64,000 nt of DNA from Bradyrhizobium guangdongense (GTDB taxonomy: Bacteria; Pseudomonadota; Alphaproteobacteria; Rhizobiales; Xanthobacteraceae), in NCBI RefSeq assembly GCF_004114975.1, contig NZ_CP030051.1:6634001-6698000 (forward strand), given 5' to 3'. Every line of letters starts with the position of its first letter. Within the stretch, counting starts at the first letter, position 1. Position numbers and translations under genes: made by a program. Below are positions 34,823-43,131 of this stretch, one piece after another. The notes under the pieces were generated by a model. That model did not search any database and was not told where the DNA came from. It saw only the letters and a list, made by a program, of their open reading frames with translations.

Positions 34823-34859
34823 CGGCTCGCCCTCTCCCACGAGACAAGGGAGGGCGAGC
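34823..34859. terminator. hairpin between convergent ABM and glcD genes
   Basis: GGCTCGCCCTCTCCC and GGGAGGGCGAGCC form a long GC-rich stem with a short ACGAGACAA-like loop. There is no T-run, but its place between two convergent stops suggests a bidirectional terminator. Confidence 0.6.
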
Positions 34860-34870
34860 CAGCCATGGCT

Positions 34871-36364
34871 TCAGAACCGCGGAATATCCGGAAATGCCAG
34901 CTTGCCCGCGTGGACATGCATGCGGCCGAGCTCGGCACAGCGGTGCAGGGTCGGAAATACCTTGCCGGGGTTGAGCAGGCCCTGCGCGTCGAACGCGCAT
35001 TTCAGCCGCTGCTGCTGGTTGAGATCGATCTCGGTGAACATGTCGGGCATCAGATCGCGCTTCTCGATGCCGACGCCGTGCTCGCCGGTCAGCACGCCGC
35101 CGAACTCGACGCAAGCGCGCAGGATGTCGGCGCCGAAAGCTTCGGCGCGCTCGATCTCGCCGGGCTTGTTCGCATCATAGAGGATCAGCGGGTGCAGATT
35201 GCCGTCGCCGGCGTGAAACACGTTGGCGCAGCCGAGCTGGTATTTTTCCGAGAGCTCGCGGATGCGCGCCAGCGCCTTCGGCAGTGCGCCGCGCGGGATG
35301 GTGCCGTCCATGCAGAGATAATCGGGCGAGATGCGGCCCACGGCGGGGAATGCCGCTTTGCGGCCCGCCCAGAACAGGTTGCGCTCGGCCTCCGACGTCG
35401 AGATCTGGCAGGTGGTGGAGCCACAGCCGTTGGCGATGGTCTCGACGCGACTGATCAGCTCGTCGACCTCGATCTTGGGGCCGTCGAGCTCGATGATGAG
35501 CAGCGCTTCAACGTCGAGCGGATAGCCGGCATGGACGAAGGCTTCGGCGGCGTGGATCGCGGGCTTGTCCATCATCTCCATGCCGCCGGGAATGATGCCG
35601 GCGCCGATGATCCGGGCCACGCATTCGCCGGCGGCCTCGACTTCGGCAAAGCCGACCATGAGGGCGCGCGCCGTCTCCGGCTTCTGCAGGATGCGCACCG
35701 TGATTTCGGTGATGACCCCGAGCAGGCCTTCCGAGCCGGTGATGACGCCCATCAGGTCGTAGCCGGGGTTCTCGCACCCCTTGCCGCCGATTCGCAGGAT
35801 CTCGCCGCTCATCAGCACGATCTCGCAACCGAGCACGTTGTTGGTGGTCATGCCGTATTTCAGACAGTGCACGCCGCCGGAATTCTCGGCGACATTGCCA
35901 CCGATCGAGCAGGCGATCTGCGAGGACGGATCGGGCGCGTAGTAGAAGCCGGCATGCGCGACCGCCTGGCTGATGGCCAGGTTGGTGACGCCGGGCTCGG
36001 TGACGACGACGCGGTTGTCGAAATCGATCTCCCGGATGCGCTTGAACTTGCCGAGCCCCAGCAGCACGCCGTCCTCCAGCGGCAGCGCGCCGCCCGACAG
36101 CGAGGTGCCGGAGCCACGCGGCACCACCTTGATGCCGTGCGCGGCACAATATTTCAGGACGAGCGAAACCTGCTCGGTCGTGTCGGGCAACACCACGACC
36201 ATCGGCGGCTGCCGATAGGCCGTCAGCCCGTCGGATTCGTAGGCGCGCATCTCGGCAGGCGTATCGATCACGCCCTCGCCGGGCAAAATTGCGCGCAATG
36301 CAGCAACGATCTCCGCGCGGCGCGCCAGCACCGCCTGGTCGCTCGCGGGCATCATGATGGCCAT
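34871..36364 (-). CDS. glcD: glycolate oxidase FAD-linked subunit
   Basis: 497 residues. GlcD oxidises glycolate or D-lactate to the 2-oxoacid with FAD. The PCMH FAD domain shows VVPRGSGTSLSGGALP (about 79-94), SSQIACSIGGNVAENSGG (about 142-159) and GSEGLLGVITEITVRI (about 210-225). The C-terminal oxidase domain has CANVFHAGDGNLHPLILYD (about 381-399) and GVLTGEHGVGIEKRDLM (about 432-448) with conserved metal/substrate-binding His residues. D-lactate dehydrogenases of the same family are alternatives, but glcE and glcF downstream favour glycolate oxidase. It starts at 36364 and ends 58 bp from the convergent ABM gene. Confidence 0.95.
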   Translation of the reverse strand: MAIMMPASDQAVLARRAEIVAALRAILPGEGVIDTPAEMRAYESDGLTAYRQPPMVVVLPDTTEQVSLVLKYCAAHGIKVVPRGSGTSLSGGALPLEDGVLLGLGKFKRIREIDFDNRVVVTEPGVTNLAISQAVAHAGFYYAPDPSSQIACSIGGNVAENSGGVHCLKYGMTTNNVLGCEIVLMSGEILRIGGKGCENPGYDLMGVITGSEGLLGVITEITVRILQKPETARALMVGFAEVEAAGECVARIIGAGIIPGGMEMMDKPAIHAAEAFVHAGYPLDVEALLIIELDGPKIEVDELISRVETIANGCGSTTCQISTSEAERNLFWAGRKAAFPAVGRISPDYLCMDGTIPRGALPKALARIRELSEKYQLGCANVFHAGDGNLHPLILYDANKPGEIERAEAFGADILRACVEFGGVLTGEHGVGIEKRDLMPDMFTEIDLNQQQRLKCAFDAQGLLNPGKVFPTLHRCAELGRMHVHAGKLAFPDIPRF

Positions 36365-36595
36365 ATCAACAAACCTTCGTCCGGCATTGGAATTTGTTCC
36401 AGCAAATCAATCATGTCTCCCGCCGTTTGGGTAGGGTCGTCCAAAGGTCGCATTGCTTTGTTGCAGCGCAAGTTCTCTCTGGGGCAAGTCTGCTAGCAGG
36501 AAACCTGTCACAGTTTCGCGGCTTGTCCACTTGCACCGGACCTGCCAAAACGACGACCCACCATCTGACCCCCGGGAAGAGACGAAGAGCATCCT

Positions 36596-36991
36596 ATGAC
36601 AAAACTGACTTTCGGCGCGCTGGTTGCCCTTGCCATGACTGCCGCAGCGTCCAGTGCGATGGCGCAGGACGTCGCAGCCGGCAAGACGTCGTTCAACAAG
36701 TGCCTGGCCTGCCATGCGATCGGCGAAGGCGCCAAGAACAAGGTTGGGCCCGAGCTCAACGGTCTCGACGGCCGCAAATCCGGCACCGCGCCGGATTACA
36801 ACTATTCCGAGGCCAACAAGAACTCCGGCATCACCTGGAACGAGGCCCAGTTCAAGGAATACATCAAGGACCCGAAGGCCAAGGTCCCCGGCACCAAGAT
36901 GGCGTTCGCCGGCATCAAGAACGAGACTGAGATCAACAATCTCTGGGCCTATGTGTCGCAGTTCGACAAGGACGGAAAAATCAAGCAGTAA
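36596..36991 (+). CDS. c-type cytochrome (class I, cytochrome c2-like), periplasmic
   Basis: 131 residues with a signal peptide ending AMA|QDVAAG. The heme-binding motif CLACH is near residue 37, and VGPELNGLDGRKSGTA (about 50) follows as in cytochrome c2. The axial methionine is likely in KMAFAGIKNE (about 101). The C-terminal helix NNLWAYVSQFDKDG completes the class I fold. It would carry electrons in the periplasm, for example from the bc1 complex to an oxidase. It is monocistronic, divergent from glcD, and followed by a strong terminator. Confidence 0.93.
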   Translation: MTKLTFGALVALAMTAAASSAMAQDVAAGKTSFNKCLACHAIGEGAKNKVGPELNGLDGRKSGTAPDYNYSEANKNSGITWNEAQFKEYIKDPKAKVPGTKMAFAGIKNETEINNLWAYVSQFDKDGKIKQ

Positions 36992-37011
36992 CCCGCGCAA
37001 GAGCGGCCGCT

Positions 37012-37050
37012 GGAGCTTCGGTTCTGATCAGAACCGAAGCTCTGGCTTTT
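37012..37050 (+). terminator. rho-independent terminator after cytochrome c gene
   Basis: GGAGCTTCGGTTCTGA and TCAGAACCGAAGCTC form a near-perfect 14-bp stem, followed by TGGCTTTTCTTC. It lies between the cytochrome gene and the convergent hydrolase stop. Confidence 0.88.
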
Positions 37051-37063
37051 CTTCTGGCGCGTT

Positions 37064-38038
37064 TTAATCGGCGACCGCCTGTGCCGAGGCGATGTGACCG
37101 ATCATCGTCTCGATCTCCGCCTTCACCAGATCCGGCACCGCGTTCTGCACCATGTGGCCGAGATCGGGCAGCACGATCAGCTTTGCGTTCGGCACCGTCG
37201 CGGCAAACGGACGCGCGTGGATGTCCGTTTTCACCGTCTTGTCGGGCTCGCCGGCGATGATGGTGACAGGCAGTCTGATCTCGCCATAGCGGGCAGCCTG
37301 GGCGGCCACCGACGCCTTCAGCGTCACCAGGTCAAAGGCATTGGCGATGAATTCGCGCGGGCGCAGCAACAGCGGCGTCGCCGAATCCCTCACGAAACCG
37401 TCCGGCATCGTCTGCGGCAGGAAGACGTTGCGCGCACCGGTTTCCGTGACGAAATAGCCCAGCGGCAGCGTGATGGTGTAGGCAAGCAGCGGGCCGATCA
37501 CCGGCGTGGCGATGATCTCGTTATAGCGGCCGACGCCGCCCCGCCACGGATGGGTCACCGGCGCCAGCATCACGAGCCCGGCGACGCGGCTCGCATGATC
37601 GAGCGCCAGCCGCGCGCCAAGCGCACCGCTCCAGGAATGCACGACGAAGATCGCGCGATCGATCCCGAGCTTGCTTAGCGCTGCGTCGATCATGCGCGCC
37701 TGCACCTCCGGCGTCGAATCCTGCCGCAATGCGCGCGTGCTCCAGCCGTGGCCGGGACGGTCGATCAGGATGACGCGGTGCTGCCTGGCCAGAAGGTCGC
37801 CGAGCGGCCGCCGCATCACTTCGAGATTTGAGCTTGCGCCGTGCAGCATCACGATCGGCAGGCCCGCCTCGCGCGGGCCGATCTCGACGACGTGCAGCGT
37901 CGCCCCGTCGACTTCGACCATCCGCCCCTGCGGCGGAAAGGCGCGCTGCAAAGCAACAACGCCGGCCTGCGTGACCAGCGCCAGCAGCACCAGCGCCGTC
38001 ACGGCTGAGAGCACGATCATGGAGAGGGTCCGGGCCAT
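37064..38038 (-). CDS. membrane-anchored alpha/beta hydrolase
   Basis: 324 residues from the ATG at 38038; the frame runs 56 codons further without hydrolase character. One N-terminal membrane segment (about 5-30) anchors it. The alpha/beta fold shows VMLHGASSN (about 63-71), LIDRPGHGWS (about 91-100), the nucleophile elbow VVHSWSGALG with Ser135 (Val and Ser replace the usual flanking glycines), IIAGEPDKTV and DLGHMVQN with the acid and histidine. Epoxide hydrolases and lactonases share this organisation, and the substrate is unknown. It converges with the cytochrome c gene. Confidence 0.85.
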   Translation of the reverse strand: MARTLSMIVLSAVTALVLLALVTQAGVVALQRAFPPQGRMVEVDGATLHVVEIGPREAGLPIVMLHGASSNLEVMRRPLGDLLARQHRVILIDRPGHGWSTRALRQDSTPEVQARMIDAALSKLGIDRAIFVVHSWSGALGARLALDHASRVAGLVMLAPVTHPWRGGVGRYNEIIATPVIGPLLAYTITLPLGYFVTETGARNVFLPQTMPDGFVRDSATPLLLRPREFIANAFDLVTLKASVAAQAARYGEIRLPVTIIAGEPDKTVKTDIHARPFAATVPNAKLIVLPDLGHMVQNAVPDLVKAEIETMIGHIASAQAVAD

Positions 38039-38349
38039 CCAGGGCACATCGCAGTTACGAGTTACGTGGGCAGCAGTTTCGCCCGGGGCAGCTCGGCGCT
38101 TCCACAGGAAATGCCACCCCCTGTGGATATGTGCATAATCGAAAATAAAAAAACCAACAGAAACAAGGCCCCTGCTTGATGCGCACAAGCTTCGGACCAG
38201 CTTCATGCGGTCGTCATCGCGCTGTCCATATAATCGCCACGGTCGGTTCCGCCATTTAGACGCGGATGGGCGCCGATCCCTCCTCGCAACCTCAGGGGAT
38301 GCAGGAAAGACCGGCAGGATTGTCCTGGTTTGAACCGGAGGATTTTTCG

Positions 38350-38532
38350 ATGCGCTTCAGATCGAACGACACCGCAATCGACGAGATCGTCGCCAGCTGC
38401 AACGGCGACTTGCGCGGGGCCGTGCGGGCTCTGCTCCTGATCAACGAGCACCTCGAGAGCGAGCTCGCAAAGGCCTACGCCGCAGCCGCCGATCGCGGTC
38501 TCGCCGAGCGCGGCACCAGCGCCCTGCACTAG
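38350..38532 (+). CDS. small conserved hypothetical protein, 60 aa
   Basis: A helical 60-residue protein from the ATG at 38350, which has GGAGG 8 bp upstream. The frame is open to 38266, and an upstream ATG at 38299 would add SWFEPEDFS-containing sequence that also looks coding, so the start is uncertain. The core is TAIDEIVASCNGDLRGAVRA followed by LLLINEHLESELAKA, two amphipathic helices that suggest a helical hairpin dimer. I recognise no function. Its TAG stop shares the CTAG palindrome with the stop of the facing gene. Confidence 0.6.
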   Translation: MRFRSNDTAIDEIVASCNGDLRGAVRALLLINEHLESELAKAYAAAADRGLAERGTSALH

Positions 38533-38789
38533 CCCGCGCCGTCCTCGGCCTTTTCCTCGTCCGGCGTGGGCACGGGGCAGGCGCGGATGGTCGAGCGGGC
38601 CAGCTTGGCATCGGCCTTGGACTTGTAGGGGCCGTCGCCGAACCAGATGTCGCCGATGATGACCGGATTGCTGGTCACGATGTGGCATTTGCCGGTGGCG
38701 CGGTTGCCGACCACCCAGAACAGTCCGTCGGCGAGGCTCATCGTCCCCGACGCCAGCAGCAAGCTGCAAGCAAAGATCAAGCGCTTCAT
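38529..38789 (-). CDS. small exported protein, 86 aa
   Basis: 86 residues from the ATG at 38789. A signal peptide ends near SLA|DGLFW. The mature domain (about 60 residues) reads GLFWVVGNRATGKCHIVTSN, then GDIWFGDGPYKSKADAKLAR and TIRACPV, with two cysteines likely to pair. The pattern is common among small Rhizobiales periplasmic proteins of unknown role. The tail is acidic (TPDEEKAEDGAG). It converges with the 60-aa gene, overlapping by the four bases CTAG. Confidence 0.75.
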   Translation of the reverse strand: MKRLIFACSLLLASGTMSLADGLFWVVGNRATGKCHIVTSNPVIIGDIWFGDGPYKSKADAKLARSTIRACPVPTPDEEKAEDGAG

Positions 38790-38903
38790 GGCTTTTGCTC
38801 CTGCCATGCAGGTAGACCTGCGGCGGCGCCGACAATAGTCGTTGCGGCCCGGTGCTTCCGATCGTGGTTAATCGGTCCGCGCCGCAACTGCTCGAAATAT
38901 CGA

Positions 38904-39542
38904 CTAGATGTCGCGGCCTTCGACCTTCTCGGTCAGCGCCTTCACCTGGTCGGGGATCTTCTCGAGATGCGGATTGATGGCCAGCGCCTTGCGATAGGCC
39001 TCGAGCGCGCGCTTCTCGTCACCGACATCCTGCATGATCATGCCGAGCCCCGCGAGCGCGCCGAAATGCCGGGGCTCGCGAATCAGCACTTCGCGGATGT
39101 CCGCGAGCGAACGGGCATAGTCGTTCTGCATGTAGTAGAGCGTCGCACGCCGGTTCCAGGCCTCGATATAATCGGGCCGCAGCTTGATGACGGCATCCAG
39201 CAGCTTGATCGCGACGTCGACCTTCTGCGCATCGACCGCGGCCTTGGCCCGCGCCATCAGCAGCGCCGCGGTGTCGCTCGGGGTCTGCAGCCAGATCGCC
39301 CAGATCCGCGCCTCGACATGCTTGGCGCTGTCCTCGTCCGGGGCGGCCTTCAGCGCGCCGAACAGGAAATCGAGGTTCTTGGTGCGGTCGGCCTTGGGCA
39401 GCTTGGCCGGGGCCTCCGGCAGCTTCTTCTGCTGCTTCGCCGGCGGAGCCGGATCATCCTGCGCCAGCGCCGGGGCGAGGCCGGCGGCTCCCAGAATGAG
39501 GGCCAGACACAGGGTGCGCGCGAAACAGAATCTCACGGTCAT
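38904..39542 (-). CDS. exported tetratricopeptide-repeat protein
   Basis: 212 residues. A signal peptide ends LAPALA|QDDPA. A Pro/Lys/Ala linker (about 30-55) precedes tandem TPR helices. Clear repeat units are VDVAIKLLDAVIKLRPDYIE (about 107-126), NDYARSLADIREVLIREPRH and DEKRALEAYRKALAINPHLE (about 177-196). TPR domains bind other proteins, here presumably in the periplasm. No catalytic motif is visible. It shares the strand with rpmJ, which is upstream across a 120-bp gap. Confidence 0.85.
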   Translation of the reverse strand: MTVRFCFARTLCLALILGAAGLAPALAQDDPAPPAKQQKKLPEAPAKLPKADRTKNLDFLFGALKAAPDEDSAKHVEARIWAIWLQTPSDTAALLMARAKAAVDAQKVDVAIKLLDAVIKLRPDYIEAWNRRATLYYMQNDYARSLADIREVLIREPRHFGALAGLGMIMQDVGDEKRALEAYRKALAINPHLEKIPDQVKALTEKVEGRDI

Positions 39543-39663
39543 GGTGAAAGTCTAAACGCGCAAAGCCGCCGTTGCAAAGCAAAGGCGGCGTCAAACTCGT
39601 GTGAGCCGTGGTCTTGCGGGGCGCGCGAAGGCAACCGCGAGGGCAAACTCAGCCTTTGACTGA

Positions 39664-39789
39664 TCAGCCCTGGCGAGCCTTGAAGCGGCGCTGCACCTTG
39701 TTGATCACGTAGACCCGGCCCTTGCGGCGGACCAGGCGGTTGGCGCGATGGCGACCGCGCAGCGACTTCAGCGAGTTACGGACCTTCAT
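39664..39789 (-). CDS. rpmJ: 50S ribosomal protein L36 (cysteine-free type)
   Basis: 41 residues from ATG at 39789: basic throughout, beginning [20 protein letters not shown] and ending [13 protein letters not shown]. This is the L36 fold in its zinc-independent form: the CxxC and C/H ligands of the zinc-ribbon type are absent. Alphaproteobacteria normally carry this form as their main L36. It stands apart from the ribosomal protein operons. Confidence 0.95.
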   Translation of the reverse strand: MKVRNSLKSLRGRHRANRLVRRKGRVYVINKVQRRFKARQG

Positions 39790-40131
39790 GGCAGAATCCT
39801 GGACGTTCGAAAGGCCGTGTTCGGCACACCCGTTTCGGCACGCGCGAATGTGGCAAAATGAGATCTTTCCCGCTGGCGGACCAGCCGCCCGGGACGGGGC
39901 GGTTCTTAGGGCATCGCGGGCGGTGGTGTCAATGTTAACTGCCGCCTTCCGCCCAGGCAAAATCGTGAAAACAACCCCATGCACAGTAGATCAGGCCGGA
40001 TCGGCCCAATCCAGCCTATCCGAGGCCAACCCCGCCAAAGACTTTTGCGGCCTGCGGTTTCCCCTTCAGCAACGCCTTGCCAAATTCGTTATATCCTATA
40101 ATCAATTTGACAACCCGTCGGGAGGACACAA
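39790..40131. other. 342-bp divergent intergenic region between rpmJ and amidohydrolase
   Basis: The rpmJ leader reads leftward. GTGTTCGGCACAC (about 39808-39820) is a short dyad near it. On the right a perfect TATAAT lies at 40097-40102, with TTGCCA at 40077-40082, but their 14-bp spacing is short. A second AT-rich motif, TTGACA at 40107-40112, is too near the start to serve as a -35. GGGAGGA precedes the amidohydrolase ATG. No protein-like ORF is present. Confidence 0.45.
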
Positions 40132-41016
40132 ATGCCGAAGCTGAAGCTGCCTGATATCGACAAAGTCGTCGCCATCGACATCCATACCCATGCCGAGGAG
40201 CCCTGCGGCTGCCATCCCGACGACGGCTATGACGACTTCCAGGCCCAGATGGCCGAGTACTTCAAGTCGCCCAACAAACATCCGCCGACCGTGCCGGAGA
40301 CCGCGGCCTATTACCGCGCCAAGAACATCGCCGCGGTGATCTTCCCTGTTGATGCCGAGCGCGAGACCGGCTTCCGCCGCTACAACAATTACGAGATGAT
40401 CGAGGCCGCCTCCGACCATCTCGACGTCCTCATCCCGTTCGCCTCGATCGACCCGCACAAGGGCAAGCTCGGCGCACGCGAGGCGCGCAAGCTGATCGAG
40501 GAATACGGCGTGCGCGGCTTCAAATTCCACCCGACCATGCAGGGCTTCTACGCCAACGACCGCATGGCCTACCCGCTCTATGAAGAGATCAACAATGGCG
40601 GCGCGATCGCGCTGTTCCACACCGGCCAGACCGGCGTCGGTTCAGGCATGCCCGGCGGCATGGGTATGCGGCTGAAATATTCCAACCCGATGTACATGGA
40701 CGACGTCGCGGCCGATTTCCCCGACCTCAAGATCATCCTTGCCCACCCCTCCTTCCCTTGGCAGGAAGAGGCGCTGTCTGTCGCGACCCACAAGCCGAAC
40801 GTCTACATCGACCTCTCCGGCTGGTCGCCGAAGTACTTCCCGCCGATCCTGGTGCGCTACATCAACTCGATTTTGCAGGACAAGATGCTGTTCGGCTCGG
40901 ACTGGCCCGTCATCACGCCGGACCGCTGGCTGTCGGACTTTTCCAAGATCGAGATCCGTGACGAGATCCGGCCGAAGGTGCTGAAGGCCAACGCGCGGAA
41001 GATTTTGGGGATCTAG
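40132..41016 (+). CDS. amidohydrolase family 2 protein (ACMSD/decarboxylase-like)
   Basis: 294 residues, cytoplasmic TIM-barrel metalloenzyme of the amidohydrolase_2 family. Ligand positions are AIDIHTHAEEP (about 14-24) with the HxH pair, FKFHPTMQGF (about 130-139), IILAHPSFPWQEE (about 202-214) and MLFGSDWPVITPDR (about 250-263) with the catalytic Asp. Family members hydrolyse or decarboxylate aromatic acids such as gamma-resorcylate or ACMS. The sequence does not settle the substrate. The gene is single, with its own promoter region. Confidence 0.87.
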   Translation: MPKLKLPDIDKVVAIDIHTHAEEPCGCHPDDGYDDFQAQMAEYFKSPNKHPPTVPETAAYYRAKNIAAVIFPVDAERETGFRRYNNYEMIEAASDHLDVLIPFASIDPHKGKLGAREARKLIEEYGVRGFKFHPTMQGFYANDRMAYPLYEEINNGGAIALFHTGQTGVGSGMPGGMGMRLKYSNPMYMDDVAADFPDLKIILAHPSFPWQEEALSVATHKPNVYIDLSGWSPKYFPPILVRYINSILQDKMLFGSDWPVITPDRWLSDFSKIEIRDEIRPKVLKANARKILGI

Positions 41017-41089
41017 CGGAAGATTCTCGGGATCTCAGAAGTCCCAGCGACCAGCGCTGATGTCCGCCCATCTGCGGACGTCAGCGCGA

Positions 41090-41437
41090 TCAGTTCACGC
41101 TTGCCAGATAGCCGGCCAGAATCGTCCGGCTCTGGCTGAGCGTCTCGATGCGCTCGTCGATCAGGCCGACCTGCTCGGTGAGTATTTTTCGCAACTCGTT
41201 GCACGGCGTGAAGGTCGGATCATTGTTGCGCACGCAGGGCAGCAATTGCTTGATCGTCTGGAGTGTCATCCCGGCCGCGCCGAGCATCTTGATCCGCCCC
41301 ACGGTTTCCTCTTCGGCGGGGCCATAGTCGCGATAGCCACTATCGGTGCGCTGCGGCGCAAGCAGTCCTTCGCTTTCGTAATAACGCAGCATTCGAACGC
41401 TGACTCCCGTCCTCCGGGAGAGCTCGCCTATTTTCAT
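41090..41437 (-). CDS. MerR-family transcriptional regulator (AdhR/NmlR-like)
   Basis: 115 residues. The winged helix-turn-helix is at the N-terminus: MKIGELSRRTGVSVRMLRYY (1-20), ESEGLLAPQR, then GYRDYGPAEEETVGRIKML. A dimerisation helix follows (about 85-115). Two cysteines, Cys68 and Cys79 (LLPCVR and FTPCNE), lie where thiol- or aldehyde-responsive MerR members carry sensing cysteines. It is divergent from an alcohol dehydrogenase-type gene, and the 84-bp gap holds a promoter with the long spacer typical of MerR targets. Regulation of that neighbour and of itself is a strong inference. Confidence 0.9.
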   Translation of the reverse strand: MKIGELSRRTGVSVRMLRYYESEGLLAPQRTDSGYRDYGPAEEETVGRIKMLGAAGMTLQTIKQLLPCVRNNDPTFTPCNELRKILTEQVGLIDERIETLSQSRTILAGYLASVN

Positions 41438-41448
41438 CTGGAAACCTC

Positions 41449-41479
41449 TTGACCCTCACAGCGCTGTCAGACCTTACAG
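41449..41479 (+). promoter_or_regulatory. MerR-type promoter with 19-bp spacer and central dyad
   Basis: TTGACC (41449-41454) and TTACAG (41474-41479) are separated by exactly 19 bp. The spacer contains the perfect palindrome ACAGCGCTGT (41459-41468). MerR activators act on promoters with over-long spacers by twisting the DNA while bound to a central dyad. It faces the dehydrogenase gene at 41522. Confidence 0.7.
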
Positions 41480-41521
41480 ACTCTGCTCATCCAGGTGAAT
41501 GCCACTTGAGAGGGAGCCACC

Positions 41522-42532
41522 ATGAAAGCCTACCATTTGAACAGCCATGCCGGAGCTGCCCGCCTCGAACCCGTTGAGGTCGGCAGACCCGAACCCGGCG
41601 AAGGCGAGGTTCGCATCCGCGTCGAAGCGACCAGCTTGAACTACCGCGACCTGATCACCCTCGACCGCGCGGGACAAAGCGGGCTCAACGGCCGCGTGCC
41701 GCTCTCCGACGGCGCGGGAATCGTTGACGCGATCGGCTCCAATGTCGCGCAATGGCACGTTGGGGACCGCGTCGCCGCCTCGTTCTTTCGCGATTGGGTT
41801 TCGGGGCCGTTCAAGTCCAGCTACGTTTCGTCATCCCTCGGCGGCAACACGACCGATGGAATGCTCGCGGAGTATGTCGTGCTGCCGGCCGCGGCGCTCG
41901 TCGCCGTGCCGGCGCATCTGTCTCTGGTCGAGGCGGCAACCTTGCCCTGCGCGGCTGTCACAGCCTGGCACGGCCTGATCGCGCGCGGCGGGATGTGCAG
42001 GGGCGACACGCTGCTGGTCCAGGGAACAGGCGGCGTCGCGCTGTTCGGCTTGCAATTTGCGGCTGCGCTGGGCGCACGCGCGATCGTCATCTCATCCTCG
42101 GATGAGAAGCTCGCCCGTGCCAAGGCGCTGGGCGGCTCGACCCTGATCAACTATCGCGACACGCCCGACTGGGATGTCGCCCTGATGAAGGCGACGGACG
42201 GGAAAGGCGCCAGCCACATTCTCGAACTCGGCGGTCCCGGCACCTATGACAGGTCGCTGCGTTCCGTCGCGTCGGGCGGCAAGATCGTTCAGATTGGCGT
42301 CCTGACGGGGTTCGGCCCGAAACCGGACCTTGCCCGTCTGCAATGGGAGAACGCCGACATCATCGGAGTCACCGTCGGATCGGTCGAACATTTCACGGCG
42401 ATGAGCAGCTTCCTGACTGAACATGCAATCCACCCGGTCGTGGATAGAATCTATGGCTTCGACGACCTCCTTGACGCCTATGAACACCTGCGGAGCGGCT
42501 CACGCTTCGGCAAGATCGTCGCGACGCTTTAG
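41522..42532 (+). CDS. zinc-independent MDR alcohol dehydrogenase / quinone oxidoreductase
   Basis: 336 residues with GAGAGGGAG upstream. The GroES-like N-terminal domain (about 1-125) includes EATSLNYRDLITLDRAG, where zinc-binding Cys/His residues of classical ADH are replaced. The Rossmann part has LVQGTGGVALFGLQFAAALG (about 165-184), SSSDEKLARAKALGG and NYRDTPDW. Without the catalytic zinc ligands it resembles NADPH:quinone oxidoreductase and enoyl reductase-type MDR enzymes. Substrate probably an aldehyde, quinone or unsaturated carbonyl, given the MerR neighbour with cysteines. That is inference. Confidence 0.87.
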   Translation: MKAYHLNSHAGAARLEPVEVGRPEPGEGEVRIRVEATSLNYRDLITLDRAGQSGLNGRVPLSDGAGIVDAIGSNVAQWHVGDRVAASFFRDWVSGPFKSSYVSSSLGGNTTDGMLAEYVVLPAAALVAVPAHLSLVEAATLPCAAVTAWHGLIARGGMCRGDTLLVQGTGGVALFGLQFAAALGARAIVISSSDEKLARAKALGGSTLINYRDTPDWDVALMKATDGKGASHILELGGPGTYDRSLRSVASGGKIVQIGVLTGFGPKPDLARLQWENADIIGVTVGSVEHFTAMSSFLTEHAIHPVVDRIYGFDDLLDAYEHLRSGSRFGKIVATL

Positions 42533-42675
42533 AAAACGGACGGCTTTGCGCCGAACCTGGTTCGCATGTTCGCGCCTTCGTAAGCTGGGCGGTGCTGGCC
42601 GTGCGAGCGCTTGCTTTGCTCGTCGTGCATGGCTGAACGCGGGACGGTCTAAAAGTGCACGTCAGTTGTGGCTGC

Positions 42676-42879
42676 CTACTCGGCGGCGTCCTGGAGGGTG
42701 CGGATTTGCTCAGCACGCCGTGCCAGTTCATCGTAACTCTTCGCCACCTTGCGCAGGGTATCCTTGGCTTCGCGATGCTCGGCGTTATCCGCCTTGGTTC
42801 GGAACTCTTCCGCCCGACTGCGGAAGGGTGTGTAGCTGCGCTCGATGCCCATGGCGCCAATCCGAATTGACTGGTTCAT
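42676..42879 (-). CDS. small conserved hypothetical protein, 67 aa
   Basis: 67 residues from the ATG at 42879; 13 further codons upstream are open. The body is one charged helical unit, FRSRAEEFRTKADNAEHREA followed by KDTLRKVAKSYDELARRAEQ. This heptad-like pattern recurs in many small Bradyrhizobium proteins, often in multiple paralogues. No signal peptide, membrane segment or catalytic motif is seen. It probably forms a coiled-coil hairpin; function unknown. The 143 bp on its left hold nothing I can name. Confidence 0.7.
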   Translation of the reverse strand: MNQSIRIGAMGIERSYTPFRSRAEEFRTKADNAEHREAKDTLRKVAKSYDELARRAEQIRTLQDAAE

Positions 42880-43131
42880 GTCATGAATCGACCGCCGGTC
42901 CAGGGGTTCCCGCCACACGCAGCGATACAGCTAAGGTCTAATGTCCGGCAGAGGTGGGCGCGAGGTGGGACAGAACAGAAGAGCCCTGCAGATTCGCGAT
43001 CCAAGTCCGCCCTGGATCACAAGCCGCGGACCGCGTAGTGGCAGGCTTCCGCTGTGCTTTGGTAAGCTGACGATGATGCGCACTCCTCCCAGCGGAGCTC
43101 TTGTGACCACCAGCGCGCGAAAGGACAGCCC

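Noticed and set aside
34865..36496. 543-codon open frame opposite glcD
   Set aside because: No conserved motif, low-complexity composition. glcD motifs are unambiguous.
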